A DNA stretch of 64,000 bases from Omphiscola glabra (GCA_964017045.1 OZ024802.1:25105293-25169292), one strand, 5' to 3'. Numbered from the stretch's first letter, positions 13,201 to 26,419 are shown. Made by a program: numbers and translations. Notes: generated by a model from the letters alone, not told the origin.

Positions 13201-16200
13201 TGAAGGTAAACAGAAGATTTTTAAAAACAATTCTGTTTACAACTTTGCACACTTAATGACTTAATGAGTCAGACTTAAAAGCTGAGGTTAAAAAAAAATG
13301 TATTTAAAGCATACCAATCATGAAATTGATTTAATTAATTAATATTGTTTCGGCAGGCAAAATCCACTTCATTGACTATGAATATGCTTTTTACAATTAT
13401 GAGGCATTTGATATTGGAGATCATTTTGCAGAATATGCAGGTAATTGTAATATTTGTGGTACTGAAACACATTCATATTTATTGTTAATGTTCTTCAAAC
13501 AGCATGGCTAGCTATACAATTTCATCTGTCTTAGAATCATGAAAGATGATAAAACCTAACAAAGAAATGTCCTTTAAGATAAAAATACACTGGTTGATAT
13601 TATTTTAAACTAAGAATATTGCAGCAATTTTTTTATATGTTATCTGTTTTTATATAACACTTTAATATAAATATCAGGTATGGTGGACGTTGACTATGAC
13701 TTGTATCCCAGGAAAGATGAACAGTTACCATGGCTGCGTCATTATCTAGAAACAAAGGCGGCAACAGAAGGAAGATCACCTGACAGTGTTCAGGATAGGG
13801 ATGTTGAAATTTTGTACATTCAGACCAACAAGTGTGCATGTGTAAGTATTGCATCACTACTTGAAAGTCTCACCTTGTTACATTTGATATGATTTAACTA
13901 ATTATTTTTTTGTAGTTTGCTTACATACTTTACTTTAGCAACATGACTCCTCTAAGTCAAGTGATCACCTCACTACATTCATAATAATAAATTACCTGAT
14001 AGGAGCCTGCAATGACACTTAAAACTGCATATAATTCAGCATACTTGTTGCATCATTTCAGTACTAATATGACGGGCTAAATATTCTTACAAAATTTGAG
14101 ATTGATGATTTACAGTATGTACACTGTAAGTGTGACATTTAGAAGCAATTTAAGAAATGATTTTATATTAAGGAGTGCGAAGAAAATACATTTTAGCCAA
14201 CATTACAATTACAGAAAGTTTGATTGATTTGCAGTTGTGTATTAAAACTCAAGCTGTGAATTTATTTCTTGAGCCAATCATCACTTTGAATATGTGGCCA
14301 TTTTGTGTGACTTGAAACTGCTGTAATGTTGAAAGACAGCTTAATTTATGGAACTGATCCCTTTCATTTGTAGGCAGCTCATTTCTTATGGGGTGTTTGG
14401 TCTCTCATTCAAGCTCAACATTCCATCATTGACTTCGACTATGTTGGGTAAGTCTTGAAATTAAAACATTTGTGAGTGTCCTATTATATCAACCCATCAA
14501 TCAAATGCAAGTAAAAAAAAAGATAAACTATTGGTTTTTAAAATGTGCCGATAATTTAATCAGTACTGTCTTGGCCAATGTGAATATGTTCATATTGTCT
14601 GGGGGATGGTTTGCTTTATTCAAATCTTATTGACTGAGGCACATATTTTAAAGGCTCTGGCAGAATGGTCTATGGTTTGTGATATTGTTTCAGAATCAGA
14701 TGTTGCTTCAGTTGGTTACCGGAAATTTGATTGAAAGAAATTTCGTCAACGGAAAATTGATAGACGGAAATTTGATAGAACGGAAATTTGGTCGAATCTT
14801 TTTTTCAGTTCACACGTTAAAATTTTCGTCAAATTTATCTATGAACGCACTATACTATATAGTAAAACAAAACAATGCGTTCAAAAAGAAATTTGGCGCA
14901 CAATTTTAACGTATAAACTAAAAAAAGATTCAACCAAAGTTCCATTCGATCAAATTTCGGTCAATCAATTTTCCGTAGACGAAATTTCTTTTGATCAAAT
15001 TTCCGGATACGGCTTCAGTTTGGCAATGAAATTTCTTTTTTTAAGAAATGGCTTTTTAAAAAAATGAGTTCACTAATAAAGATCTGTCAATTTACTTGAT
15101 TTATAGACTTTTACAAAACCTTGAGTTCACTAATAAAGATCTGTCAATTTACTTGATTTATAGACTTTTACAAAACCTTTAGTTCACTAATAAAGCTCTG
15201 TCAATTTACTTGATTTATAGACTTTTACAAAACCTTGAGTTCACTAATAAAGCTCTGTCAATTTACTTGATTTGTAGACTTTTACAAAACCTTGAGTTCA
15301 CCAATAAAGCTCTGTCAATTTACTTGATTTGTAGACTTTTACAAAACCTTGAGTTCACTAATAAAGCTCTGTCAATTTACTTGATTTATAGACTTTTACA
15401 AAACCTTGAGTTCACTAATAAAGCTCTGTCAATTTACTTGATTTGTAGACTTTTACAAAACCTTGAGTTCACTAATAAAGCTCTGTCAATTTACTTAATT
15501 TATAGACTTTTACAAAACCTTGAGTTCACTAATAAAGCTCTGTCAATTTACTTAATTTATAGACTTTTACAAAACCTTGAGTTCACCAATAAAGCTCTGT
15601 CAATTTACTTGATTTGTAGACTTTTACAAAACCTTGAGTTCACTAACAAAGCTCTGTCAATTTACTTGATTTGTAGACTTTTACAAAACCTTGAGTTCAC
15701 TAATAAAGATCTGTCAATTTACTTGATTTGTAGACTTTTACAAAACCTTGAGTTCACTAATAAAGATCTGTCAATTTACTTGATTTGTAGACTTTTACAA
15801 AACCTTGAGTTCACTAATAAAGATCTGTCAATTTACTTGATTTGTAGACTTTTACAAAACCTTGAGTTCACTAATAAAGCTCTGTCAATTTACTTGATTT
15901 ATAGACTTTTACAAAACCTTGAGTTCACTAATAAAGCTCTGTCAATTTACTTGATTTGTAGACTTTTACAAAACCTTGAGTTCACTAATAAAGCTCTGTC
16001 AATTTACTTGATTTGTAGACTTTTACAAAACCTTTAGTTCACAAATAAAGCTCTGTCAATTTACTTGATTTGTAGACTTTTACAAAACCTTGAGTTCACT
16101 AACAAAGCTCTGTCAATTTACCTGATTTATAGACTTTTACAAAACCTTGAGTTCACTAACAAAGCTCTGTCAATTTACGTGATTTGTTTACTTTTACAAA

Positions 16201-16860
16201 ACCTTGAGTTCACTAATAAAGCTCTGTCAATTTACCTGATTTGTAGACTTTTACAAAACCTTGAGTTCACTAACAAAGCTCTGTCAATTTACTTGATTTG
16301 TAGACTTTTACAAAACCTTGAGTTCACTAATAAAGCTCTGTCAATTTACTTGATTTATAGACTTTTACAAAACCTTGAGTTCACTAATAAAGATCTGTCA
16401 ATTTACTTGATTTATAGACTTTTACAAAACCTTGAGTTCACTAATAAAGCTCTGTCAATTTACTTGATTTATAGACTTTTACAAAACCTTTAGTTCACTA
16501 ATAAAGCTCTGTCAATTTACTTGATTTATAGACTTTTACAAAACCTTGAGTTCACTAATAAAGCTCTGTCAATTTACTTGATTTGTAGACTTTTACAAAA
16601 CCTTGAGTTCACCAATAAAGCTCTGTCAATTTACTTGATTTGTAGACTTTTACAAAACCTTGAGTTCACTAATAAAGCTCTGTCAATTTACTTGATTTGT
16701 AGACTTTTACAAAACCTTGTTTTAAAAATTAAGATATTTATTTATTTATTTATATTTTTTGTTAAAATCATCTTTTTTTTCCAGCTATGCAAGCACTCGT
16801 TTCAAAGAATATTTCAGAAGAAAGGAAGAGTTTTTCACACTTGACATTGGACATGTATAA
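10208..16860 (+). CDS. ETNK1: Ethanolamine kinase, complete, eight coding exons
   Basis: Cytosolic kinase that phosphorylates ethanolamine with ATP, the first step of the CDP-ethanolamine route to phosphatidylethanolamine. Exons 10208-10342, 12036-12295, 12450-12587, 13063-13205, 13357-13440, 13678-13841, 14374-14447 and 16785-16860 join in phase to 357 residues. Landmarks are FTDGITNKL (nucleotide-binding region, near residue 47), the Brenner-type catalytic motif HNDLLLKN with Asp213, the choline/ethanolamine kinase signature HFIDYEYAFYNYEAFDIGDH with metal-binding Asp232, and the C-terminal ASTRFKEYFRRKEEF. ITNKL and the FIDYEY signature favour ethanolamine over choline kinase. An in-frame ATG at 10106 would add 34 residues rich in K and S; 10208 is preferred because the added part has no family similarity that I can see. 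The last intron (2.3 kb) is filled by a foldback element and a minisatellite. Confidence 0.93.
10402..10860. repeat. Tandem pair of related MITE-like units with telomere-like core
   Basis: Two diverged units lie head to tail inside kinase intron 1. Unit 1 (about 10402-10582) has ends GATCGTACC and GGTACGATC; unit 2 (about 10623-10841) has ends GAGATATCAC and GTGAAATCTC. Each is preceded by TTGGTAAAT and TTGGTAAA-type flanks and followed by an AATTAGCCGGATTATTTTAA or similar block. Each core repeats CCTAAACCTAACCTGAACC, which looks telomeric but is not a (CCCTAA)n array. A short ORF across unit 2 is an artefact of this repetition. Confidence 0.55.
10933..11521. mobile_element. Non-autonomous DNA transposon with 9-bp flanking duplication
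   Basis: A 589-bp element with inverted ends GGCAGTGTCTACACGTCCGG and, reverse-complemented, ATTGTCTACACGTCCGGCGA. The 9-mer ATGTTTAAA lies directly outside both ends (10924-10932 and 11522-11530), consistent with a 9-bp target-site duplication. Internal sub-terminal pairs such as GTCATGTGAC are also inverted. No transposase is encoded. A 9-bp duplication would suit Mutator-like elements; an 8-bp hAT duplication plus one chance match is possible. Confidence 0.65.
14714..15011. mobile_element. Foldback MITE with 9-bp target duplication
   Basis: A 298-bp near-perfect palindrome: the left arm starts GGTTACCGGAAATTTGATTG and the right arm, reverse-complemented, starts CGTATCCGGAAATTTGATC. Each arm repeats GGAAATTTGAT-like words, and the two arms pair almost to the centre, near AGTATACTATATAGT-type sequence. 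The 9-mer GCTTCAGTT flanks both sides (14705-14713, 15012-15020). Long self-complementary arms with a 9-bp duplication point to a Mutator-related foldback element. It lies in the last intron of the kinase. Confidence 0.75.
15066..16718 (+). repeat. 57-bp minisatellite, 29 copies, in kinase intron 7
   Basis: Exactly 29 units of 57 bp, starting GAGTTCACTAATAAAGCTCT and ending TTTTACAAAACCTT, with few variants (GCTCTG/GATCTG, TTTATAG/TTTGTAG). Because 57 is 19 codons, one frame stays open for hundreds of residues, but two 1-base changes (CTTTAG instead of CTTGAG) interrupt it and the array lies between exons 7 and 8, so it is not coding. Each unit contains a T-rich tract ending in TAG that resembles a weak 3' splice site. 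Confidence 0.95.
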
Positions 16861-17450
16861 ATAAGAATTAAAAATTTTTTGGTACACTAGCCAATGATTA
16901 TTGTAAGAAATATTTAACCTACATTTACACTGTTTACAGAGTCATGTTCACATTGCTTACAGATTCATGTTTTTGGTGACTGGATTATATGCTTTTTGCT
17001 TTAATGAGCTTTATCAGAAATTATGTTTGCAAAATGGGTTTGTCACTATTTACAAAGAGATTTTATTTTTACTATTTTTTTCTATTTTTTTGTGTGACAA
17101 ATATAGCTTTTGATATATACATTTGTCCTCATTTTTACAGTAAAATGCTGATGTGCTAAATTATTGCCATTTGATAACATTTTTTGTTATCTTAATTATG
17201 GCAGTGACTCAAAATTGACCAATTTTCAGAATCATAAATGTCGAGGGGGAGGAGGGCACAGGGGTTGTTACCTGAGCACTCTCCCTTTAGATGCATGTAT
17301 TTGAAGATGGTAAAAAAACATGTTGCATTATCTCTATTTTGCCTAAATTACTCACATAATAGTAATACTTGCCTAGTCACAGTGATCTTGAAGATCACAT
17401 CGAAATGTATTACTTTAATCACAGCCCCCAACAGATGAACTATTTATACA

Positions 17451-17600
17451 CACAACACTCTACCCTTGTTAAGTAATAATGGTAATGAGCCACAACACTC
17501 TACCCTTTGTTAAGTGATAATGGTAATGAGCCACAACACTCTACCCTTTGTTAAGTGATAATGGTAATGAGCCACAACACGCTACCCTTTGTTAAGTGTC
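17451..17600. repeat. 41-bp tandem repeat, about 3.7 copies
   Basis: Units start CACAACACTCTACCC at 17451, 17491, 17532 and 17573; the first is 40 bp and the others 41 bp, and the last is partial. Confidence 0.9.
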
Positions 17601-18004
17601 AATGCTATTGACGCCATCTTGGCAACACAACTACATGCTTAAGTTGTCAAAAATATTTCTATTTTAGCAATATTTATTTACTAATTAATTAGTGAAGCTA
17701 TACTCCTTTATACTGCTCTATCAAATATAGATATATATTTACTGAGAAATGTAGCAAGAGAGTGGCTAAAATATGCATTTGTATGCCCTGTTTGTTTGAG
17801 AATGACATGATGTATGTGTAGTTGGTTTTTATTGCTATAATTTTGGGTAACTATTATTTTGTCAAATATTGATGGTTACTTCTGTCTTTCAATTTGATAT
17901 GGTAATTTGGCTCTTTTATGATTGGGGGCTGTACTGCATACAAAACTTTATAGGTTTTAGGGATAACAATCAACGTAACTGCCTCATGGTTTGTATTGAA
18001 GTCA

Positions 18005-18150
18005 ATGAAGATTAAACAACCCCTATATACATAGTTTTTCATATAAGTCCTTTATGAAATGTAAAATCGAACAATTGGGGGATGGAGCTAAAAATTTGTC
18101 AAAACATACATACAAGTAACACACTTTATAAGAATCCCAAATTAGTCTTC
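18005..18150 (-). repeat. Terminal fragment of the 26.4/47.1-kb repeat family
   Basis: GATTAAACAACCCCTATA, TCCTTTATGAAATG, and AAGAATCCCAAATTAG follow the same order as at 26430-26545 (AAATTAAACAACCCCTAAAA, TCCTTTATAAAATG, AGAATCCCAAGTAG). This is one end only of the element. Confidence 0.6.
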
Positions 18151-20149
18151 AAGCTAAGCCTATCAAGTTTTTCTATAAATTTGTAAACACAAGATAAATA
18201 TATATATATAATGAAACATTTCATTTCATCTGAACGTAACTTAACAAAGACCAGAAACAAATTTTAGCTTTTAAAAAAATCTTTATCTTTTTTTTTTTTT
18301 AAATATAAACACAACAAAACAATTTTGGGAGAATGAAATATACACACTTAGTCCTTGTGCCTGGAAAAAATATTTACAGCATCATAAAACCTATCTACAT
18401 CCTAATTTACTTATTTACAGAATAGTGAAGTTATTACAAAGGAAATTTGAAGCTTTTGTTTAGTGCTATTAATGAGATACAAATATTTGATCATTCTCTG
18501 AAGTAGAAACTATTAATCCTAATTACGTTTTTAAAGTATTTAATACATCAACCTATCGAAATGTAAAATTTTTCATTAGTTTATTTAATTTAAACAGATC
18601 ATTGTTAAATCCGTGTCTCTAAAGATTCAGCAATAATCAGACAAAAAAATCAGCCACAAAAATCCTTAAATGCATTTGCAGTGTGCACTTTTGTTACCAT
18701 ACCGGTATATGGGGCATGAAACCTAAGGCTACAAATCCCTGACCAAAAGTTTCCAGCTTGATATGTGTGGATATAAATAAAGATTTATTTCATCAAGCAT
18801 TCCTCTTAGGTCTGAATTTTGTTTAGAACAACTGACTAGCACTAGCACTAGCAGCAAATGATATTTTGATATATCAGGTAGTTACGGTAATGCGGTGGGT
18901 TAAAGAACTTAACTTCACAGATGAGAAAGTACAAATCACACATATTAAAAGAACTTAAAATGTAAGTAAAATATTAAGCATACAGTAGCTCATAGGAGGC
19001 ACTTGTATTATGTCATTAACAGTATTTCAATTAAATTAGGCATTAACTCTAAATATGCATCAAAATGGGAGGGATAAAATTTAAAAAGGTAGTTAAATTA
19101 TTAATAAAATGAAAGGAAGCTGCAGCCATAACTCTTAAAATAAAATTCATATTTATATAACAGGAAATCTCTTTTAATGTATCTATAGAATCTATTCTAT
19201 TTCTTCTTGAAGCTACTCAACCTACTTTAATTTTTAATCCAACTGTGACACTCCTGCTAATATTATTATTAAAGGCAAAAATGTTAAGAAATAAGATTAA
19301 AAATAGCATCTGGTTATACACCATACAAATTTCTTAATAATTTATGGGCAATATGAAGAGCCTAGTGGAAAATGTACATAAGTTACATTTCTAAAAAAAT
19401 ATGAGTTAAAATATTTGTTAGTTCTTCTTGACACACAAAGAGTTTAAATTTTCCTCAAGCATTCAAAATTGACTTTTTCCACTATCAGACCTGGTTACCC
19501 TGGAACTCTCAAAATAGTTTCAGAAATATTGTTGCAGATTAGTACTTTATCTCAAAATCATACCATACCCTATTGTAATCAGTAGTAATATCTACACATA
19601 CTTTGTATTATAATGTATACTATAACTATTGGCATAGCATGTCTAAAAAAAGGTCACTTACTAAATGTCACATCAGCTAAATTGGTGGTGGGGTTTTGGG
19701 ATGGGGCAGAGTTTAGTTTTGCATAATTCTACACTGTATAGTAATGCATGTGGAAAATTAGGTACCCTCTACCTAGCCGTGTTTTAATCATTTTTATTTT
19801 AATCTATCCAAATAAGGGGCGGATACATCAAATTTGTGCATACCGTGATGTATATATATATATTTTAAATGTTCGTTTATGCCAAGATAGAAACTAATCG
19901 CTAATTGAATGAAGAAATGTTCATTTGTGTTAAATCCAGCTGGCCACAATATTTAGCATGGGGGCCTTGGGTTGGCCACCCCTACATTAAGCCTAGGAGC
20001 CTGATTTTATTTTCCGTTATGATATTATAGTCCAGTAACCACAATGCTGTATTGGGAGAAGGAAAGAGGAGTGCTTGAACCATAATGCACACCCATACTC
20101 TCCTTAGCACCAAACCCCCTTTAGTGTGTATGTTAATAAATTTTGGAAG

Positions 20150-20400
20150 GTCCCCAACCAATCGTTTTCCTCAGTCCATTCACTGCCGGATGTAGAAAGG
20201 AGGTCAATTTTTTTTTTCTTTTAAAATATTTAAATTGATTAAAACTACCAGAACATATTTTTTCAACCTGACCTCTTAAAATTCTAGTTCTGACAGGTCT
20301 CTGTTTAAAATCATTAAAAAATCATTTCAGAATTGTACATAATACGCCAAAATCTTAAGAGTAACCAGGTCTACACAAGGAACTCCAAATTTTCTCACAT
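20150..20400 (+). repeat. Dispersed repeat, copy 2 (pair with 190-480)
   Basis: Same blocks and order as copy 1: GTCCATTCACTGCCGG, GTTCTGACAGGTCT, GTAACCAGGTCT. About 250 bp with substantial divergence. No protein recognised. Confidence 0.6.
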
Positions 20401-20922
20401 TAATTAAAATTTATTTAGAATAATTAAATTACATTATTCTTAATTATAAAAAAGTTGTTGTTCGCAATAAAATCTCTTATGTTCACATTTATTGAAAAGG
20501 AAAAGATGGATATGACTCATAAATATGACCATTGGTTATATATCTGATTTTCAGAATTCTGAAAAATACAGAATATGTCATACATTTTTAGAGGAAGTCC
20601 CTTTGAAATTAGTATATAAATCAGTGTGCACATACAATTTTTCTTTAATATTAATTATGTAGGCCTTATGATATGAAACAGAAATGACAAATTATTGTAA
20701 TGAAAGTAAAATAATTTTAACTTGTATCAAAGTGGCATCACCTGAGCTCATCTGAATCTCATTTGCATGGTATATAAAAATAATAACACACAAGTGGAGC
20801 AGCTAACAACTGTTAGAAAACAGTTATCCTCTTTAACCACATGTAAAAACATTGTTTTTTATTTTTTAAATCGTTGGTCATGGCTGTTATTTTAAAATGC
20901 TTTAAGAAAGCCTCCGAAGGGC

Positions 20923-20928
20923 TTTATT
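20923..20928 (-). terminator. Poly(A) signal AATAAA of IMMP1L
   Basis: AATAAA on the minus strand lies 19 bp beyond the stop codon of IMMP1L, which would give a very short 3' UTR. Other AATAAA motifs further on could also be used. Confidence 0.5.
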
Positions 20929-20947
20929 TATAAGTGTTTGAAAACCA

Positions 20948-23652
20948 TCATGTTGAGCAAGGTTTCTTAAGCTGTTCAGGAAGTTCAATAAAGCCAAATC
21001 TTTTAGGTGGCCACAGCTGAAACATGGGAAAAAATATTTATGCAAGAGATAAATTCTGACATGCTTTAAGAGAAAAAACACCTTTAAACTATTAGCTATA
21101 GGAGCTAATTTTATTTTTTGTCACCCATATAGAATTTGATTAAAAAAGATTTCAAACATAATAAACAAGGTATTTTTGTTCTTTTATTTGCTAAAAATAA
21201 TTGCAAGAATCATGTTACTGCATAAAATATTAAAAGTTTTAAGAGTCATCTGTTATCTTTGACTTTGATTGATCAGTATTATTTATCTGTAATAAATTCT
21301 AATTACTGATGATGTGAATTTTTTAAACATTATTTTATTTTATCAAGAAATGTCAGCAAGGCAACTGAATAAGCTTATTTTCTATTATAAATTATATTTG
21401 GCCATGATTGAAAACTAAAGAATTTTAAATAAATTTACTCTTAAACTCTAAATTAATATTGAAGCACATGTACATCTTTGTTATATTTATAAATTATTTT
21501 GAAAATGTAGCCCATGTTAAGACACCTTCACAAGCCACATATAAAGAGTACAAAAATGTTATCTATAAACTTAAATTATCTGATTTGAGATAATTTAATG
21601 GTCACCTTTTTATACCCAGAGGAGTTTTTCTGTGGGGGAAATAGCCAGATTAATTTTTATTTTACAAAAACAAACCATTTGTTTCAATCTTGTTGGTTCT
21701 TAGTGAGATAAACTTTGAAATCCATTGCTGAATTATATTCAGATCCATTTTTTAAATATAAACCTTTACACCAGAAATCTGGGACAATGATTAAAATCTT
21801 ATTTTGAATTCAACAATACTCCCCTACAGTAATTTTGGTATGATGAAATAACTTACCCGCAAGGTAACTTTGCTAATTAGTAATCCATATGGAATAGGCC
21901 CATAAGTACGTGAATCAATGCTGTAATCCTTGTTGTCCCCTTCTAACCAGATTTGGCCTTTGTCAACCTAAGGCGTACATGAAATGAAAGTTAAAAAGAA
22001 AGGTTAATTTAAACAACAAAAAAAAAAGACTATCATAGAACCTATTTCTACACAATTTTTATTTAAAATCAGGAAATTTAATTTATTTAATGAATTTAGT
22101 CTTTTTGGTGGTTTTCTTTCAAAAAAAAAAAATGAAATAACTTACATATTCTTCAAATCCTTTCTCACCATTGAAAACACAATCTCCTTCCATTGCTACA
22201 AGACGCTTGCAAATAATGGCTCTGGGGTTTTTTGGAGAACGGCAAAAAACTACATCTCCCCTACAATAAAGGAAATCCTGATTATTTTATATAAGTAATT
22301 TAAGCTAAGGTTAAGCTTCCTTTTTGTTAGTTAGTACATGTTATAGTATGTAGTCATATGTTTATATGTTAATGAATGGGAATGTTAAATCTTTTTCTTA
22401 AATACTTCAGAATATCTTCATAGGACATTCATTATGGTATAGGCACAGATATATACTCCTAAAAAGAAAACTTCAAAGACTAAATAATTTATTTGCTCTA
22501 TTACATGACATTTGTGACATATTTAATGCTAGTGTTACCTGAAAATTTTCATGCATCTTTTAAAAAAAAAAAATATTTTCTTGATTTTGCAGAGCTAATA
22601 ATTTTTTAAAGTCTTAGCAAATGAATATTTTTTAAACCAGACTTTTTAAAAATATGTCTCATGTCTACTTACTTTTGTAAATACTGATGATTGACATAAA
22701 ATGGAGATATAAGCACCAAGTCACCATGCTGTATCACAGGTTCCATTGAAACATCTTCACACTGGAATATTTTTTAAATCAAAGGTGGGTACATTTCACC
22801 TAACCATAAATAGCAGATTCAACACTATAAAAAGTTAAAAAAGTAATTTTTTATAAAGGATAATCATTCACGTGGCCAAAATGTATTGGATTCAAGAGAA
22901 TACATTTTAATTCAAGATGAAAGTTCTATATCCATTTTCCACATGGGTTTTATATTGCTTTGCAAGTGAATGTTGCTATGGTGGGTCATGTTCAAAGAAC
23001 CTATCTGTTCAGTGACTGAATGGGAAGCCATGGTTAAAATATTTCTAATAATAGCAAAATAAATTATTATATTTGAGTGGACTAATCTGCCTATATATAG
23101 AAACAAGTCAATGCAAAAAAATACTTTTTTTAAAGTAAAAGTGAAACATTTCATTGCAATTCTTTCAAATGCAATAGCTCCTTTAATGCCTTTTTGTTGC
23201 TGAATATATCTCTTCTGTAACGTGGCGAGATCTCCACTAAAACTGATTGAAACTAAAGAAACAACTTAGACTGCATTCTAAGAAAAGACTAACTGCTGCA
23301 AAGCATTCATCGCTTTCTCCCTTTTTAAAGCTCAAGATCATCTTATTGCATTGACAAAGACACAGCAAGCGTCGTATTGGTGGCTAACCATATCTCACAT
23401 CAATTCAAAGAAGTCCAACCAAGAAAAACAACAAACAAACCTCACTTATGTTACCAGTAAATGACATATTAAAAACTTTCAATAATTTTTCTATGAAATA
23501 TCTAGTCCCTTCTCTTATGTCAAATATTTACTAAGAAAATAAAAGATTACCTTCCCTAGACCACAAATAAATCTCAGTGTGCAATAACAAGTACTAACTC
23601 CAGTAATCATAAAAACGACTGTCTTCCGAAGAGCTGAAAATGCAGAAGCCAT
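20948..23652 (-). CDS. IMMP1L: Mitochondrial inner membrane protease subunit 1, complete, five exons
   Basis: Signal-peptidase-family (S26) serine protease that removes sorting peptides from proteins delivered to the mitochondrial intermembrane space, acting with IMMP2L. Exons 23652-23551, 22761-22673, 22260-22146, 21967-21857 and 21016-20948 join in phase to 161 residues; vertebrate IMMP1L is 166. The N-terminus (MASAFSALRKTVVFMITGV) contains the membrane anchor. Box B carries the nucleophile in DVSMEP (Ser39), the next box is HGDLVLIS, the general base is Lys82 in AIICKRLVAMEGD, and the final box is WLEGDN..SIDSRTYGPIPYGL. NICKR-type spacing and the LWPPKRFGF tail fit subunit 1, not subunit 2. 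The gene runs toward the kinase. Confidence 0.92.
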
Positions 23653-26410
23653 GGTGAATATCACTGAATCAGCCCTGGCTGCAGTTGTAATTGACTAATT
23701 TCAATGCATTTTTCTGAAAGGAGAAAGAGTTTTTAAATGATTTCCAATAATATAATTTAAAAGAAAAATTTACAAGAGTGACTTTTTGTAGAGGCAGGGG
23801 AAAAAACTGACTAAAAATTAGATATTTGTATGTCTCTTATAAAAAAGAAAAAACATGGGGTCACAGACTTCACAAGCTCTGAATGAAAGATCTAATTTTT
23901 AAAAAAATATATAATAAAATTGGTCTTAAATTATTAATTAAATTCTCAATCATTTTGCTTGCATTTACAACTTTTTAAAAAAAGGAATGAAAAACCAGTT
24001 TTTAGTAAAACAGGATATATGGAAAACATTGGTAAGCCTTACTCTGTGCCTATTGCCTATTATTTATTATTATTAATACAGTTGTATTATATAGCACGGT
24101 ACCCCAGTCTAGCGTTGCCTACGGATGATCAGGCAGTGAACTTTATCAGTGATATTGTGATGACATATTTCATTGTTTCCCAAATGGTGTCCTGCGTAAA
24201 ATTCTTGAAAACCCCCCTTGCTAGGTTTTGTTTTGTGTTTTTTTTATAAATAAACACAAGTTTTAGACTAGGCCCTTATTAAATCAAAATAACTGAGAAG
24301 CTGTTACAAATTACCATTAATGAATTACAGAGACAAATAGACCAGGGACAGGGAGACATAAGTCATTAGTATTAGTATTAGTAATGGCATCATAATTACT
24401 AAGCATTAATATAATATATGTTGCTTAGACAATTTAAGGTTAAAGACTTAACTTAAGATTATTTTATTAAGAAATTAAGACAGGGCTAAGTACTGCAGAC
24501 TGATTTGTATATTCTAACCCTTTTGAGACTGCTAAGTGTTATGGCAAAAAAGACAAAAGACTGATCCATCTGCCCAATAATAAATGCCTTGATATTGGCT
24601 GGCTGATCTTCATTCCAGATAATCGGAATACTTCTCACATTTCTTCTCATCTCGCCATTTTAATGGAGGTTTTTATTGATAGTTCATGGTGTTCTGTTAT
24701 TTTATATAAATCTTATTTTGTACCCAGTGACCCCTATAAATGCTTTAGAAATATGTGACTTTGAAATATGCGAAGTAAAGAGGTATAAGCAGTGCCAGGG
24801 AAACATTGTAGTCAGTTTTTCACATTGAACCTCATTCAAATGTTTGTTAGGATTTATTTAGGCTTCAACATTGGTAAAATTGAACATAATTCTGCAAGTA
24901 AGTTTAGTAAGACATGTTTAAGTGTAAAGAAAATGTGCATGAGTGCATGCATAAATTATGTAAATCATGATATCTAATTAGCATAAATTTTGAGATTTCT
25001 ATTTGATTCCTAAAGATCGTATTAGTTCATTCAATTGCCTACAATAATATATTATATAGTCTATAGTTTTATTTTTGTTTTTATTTTTGTAAAGTAGGCC
25101 TAATTAGTTAATTTTGTATATATATATATTTTGTTTACAAAGTAGCCTAAGTGCAGGGCTTGTGATTGTGAAGAGGGCTCTGTCTTCTTGGTACTGACAG
25201 TCCAAAAAAGCTGTGTCTTAAGATGTTAAGAAGAATGATTCATTAAATTTAAATTAATTAAATAATTTGACTTAAACTTTTAAAACTTACTTTAAGTCAA
25301 GTAACCCACGCCCAATGCACACAGTTTAATTTTTTAGTGAAAGAGTAAGTGTAAACACAGTACACAGTCATATCATAGTATTAGTATAGACAGTGTATTT
25401 GTAGTCAACTCATAACTGCAATCACAGCAATGTATTCCTGTTAGTAGTGTGTAGTAATTGTAAATTACTAATGACTGCTAATGTAGATTTCAGTCACTAA
25501 GTGTAGTGAGTGTAGTGTGTTAGCGAAATTACTACTACTAACTACTACTTCTAAGCTGATTCTGAATTTATTTCTCATAACTACTCATTACTACTACATT
25601 ACTCTTTCATTACTGACTTATTTATGGAAATATAAATACGCCATGGTGACATTATGGTGAAATTTTTTCTACGAATAAGTTAGAAGCTATTATGGCTATT
25701 ACAATCGTAGTAATATCTTTTTTTTTAAAATACCCTTTGCAAAGTAATTAGGTTTGATTTTTTATATTTATGGGCTTCATGCCGGTGACATTGAATTTCT
25801 GTAGTATTTAACGTTAAAAGAGTTTGTTTTCGGCGACAACAGTATTTGATCGTTAGATTTTTACTTTCATTTCTTTCAAATTATCGTTTATTTTTGCCTT
25901 ACAAAGAATTTTAAGTTCAATTCAAATTCAAAACATCATTAAACTATGAAATCAATAATTAATTTATTCACTACTACTACTAACCGGCACTTTCGGTAAA
26001 TCCGAGGAATAATAAAAGCAACAAAACATTAAATACATTACACAAAAAAGAACTATTATTTTGAAATATAAATATGTCACAATCGATCTATAATTGATAT
26101 ATTAAAATTATTTTTAAAAAAAAAATAAGTACTTAACTATATAGGCTATACATTTTCGCCATCCATGAATACCGTGCATGCCAATGCTAATAATGGACTA
26201 ATCGCACATGATAATCAATAATCATTCTTCATTGATAACGATAACAGTGATTATCACATTATTCACATTCATCACTCACCAGCATACTTAAACTTAATGG
26301 CGACAATGAGTATGAGCTTTTTTATTAATATTAATAGAAATTCTAGTTAGAGTTAGTAAAACAAAATTATTCAAAGTTAAAATTAAACTACTTTTTTTTC
26401 AGCATAAACG
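23653..26410. other. Intergenic region upstream of IMMP1L
   Basis: AT-rich with no recognisable exon. Runs of TACTA/ACTAC simple-sequence character occur at about 25360-25620. The IMMP1L promoter should be just above 23652, but no distinct motif stands out. Confidence 0.5.
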
Positions 26411-26419
26411 CGAATGAAT

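Larger units (their letters stand above)
16861..20947. other. Convergent intergenic region between kinase and IMMP1L
   Basis: The kinase 3' UTR begins here. I do not see a convincing poly(A) site for it within the first few hundred bases. The rest is AT-rich unique-looking sequence with a 41-bp tandem repeat (17451-17600), a fragment of a repeat family (about 18005-18150) and a dispersed repeat (20150-20400). No exon recognised. Confidence 0.5.

Noticed and set aside
15210..16844. Long open frames (275, 142 and 107 codons) across the 57-bp array
   Set aside because: The array is intronic, the period is a multiple of three, and the frames are cut by single-base variants; the true last exon starts at 16785 in a separate spliced context.
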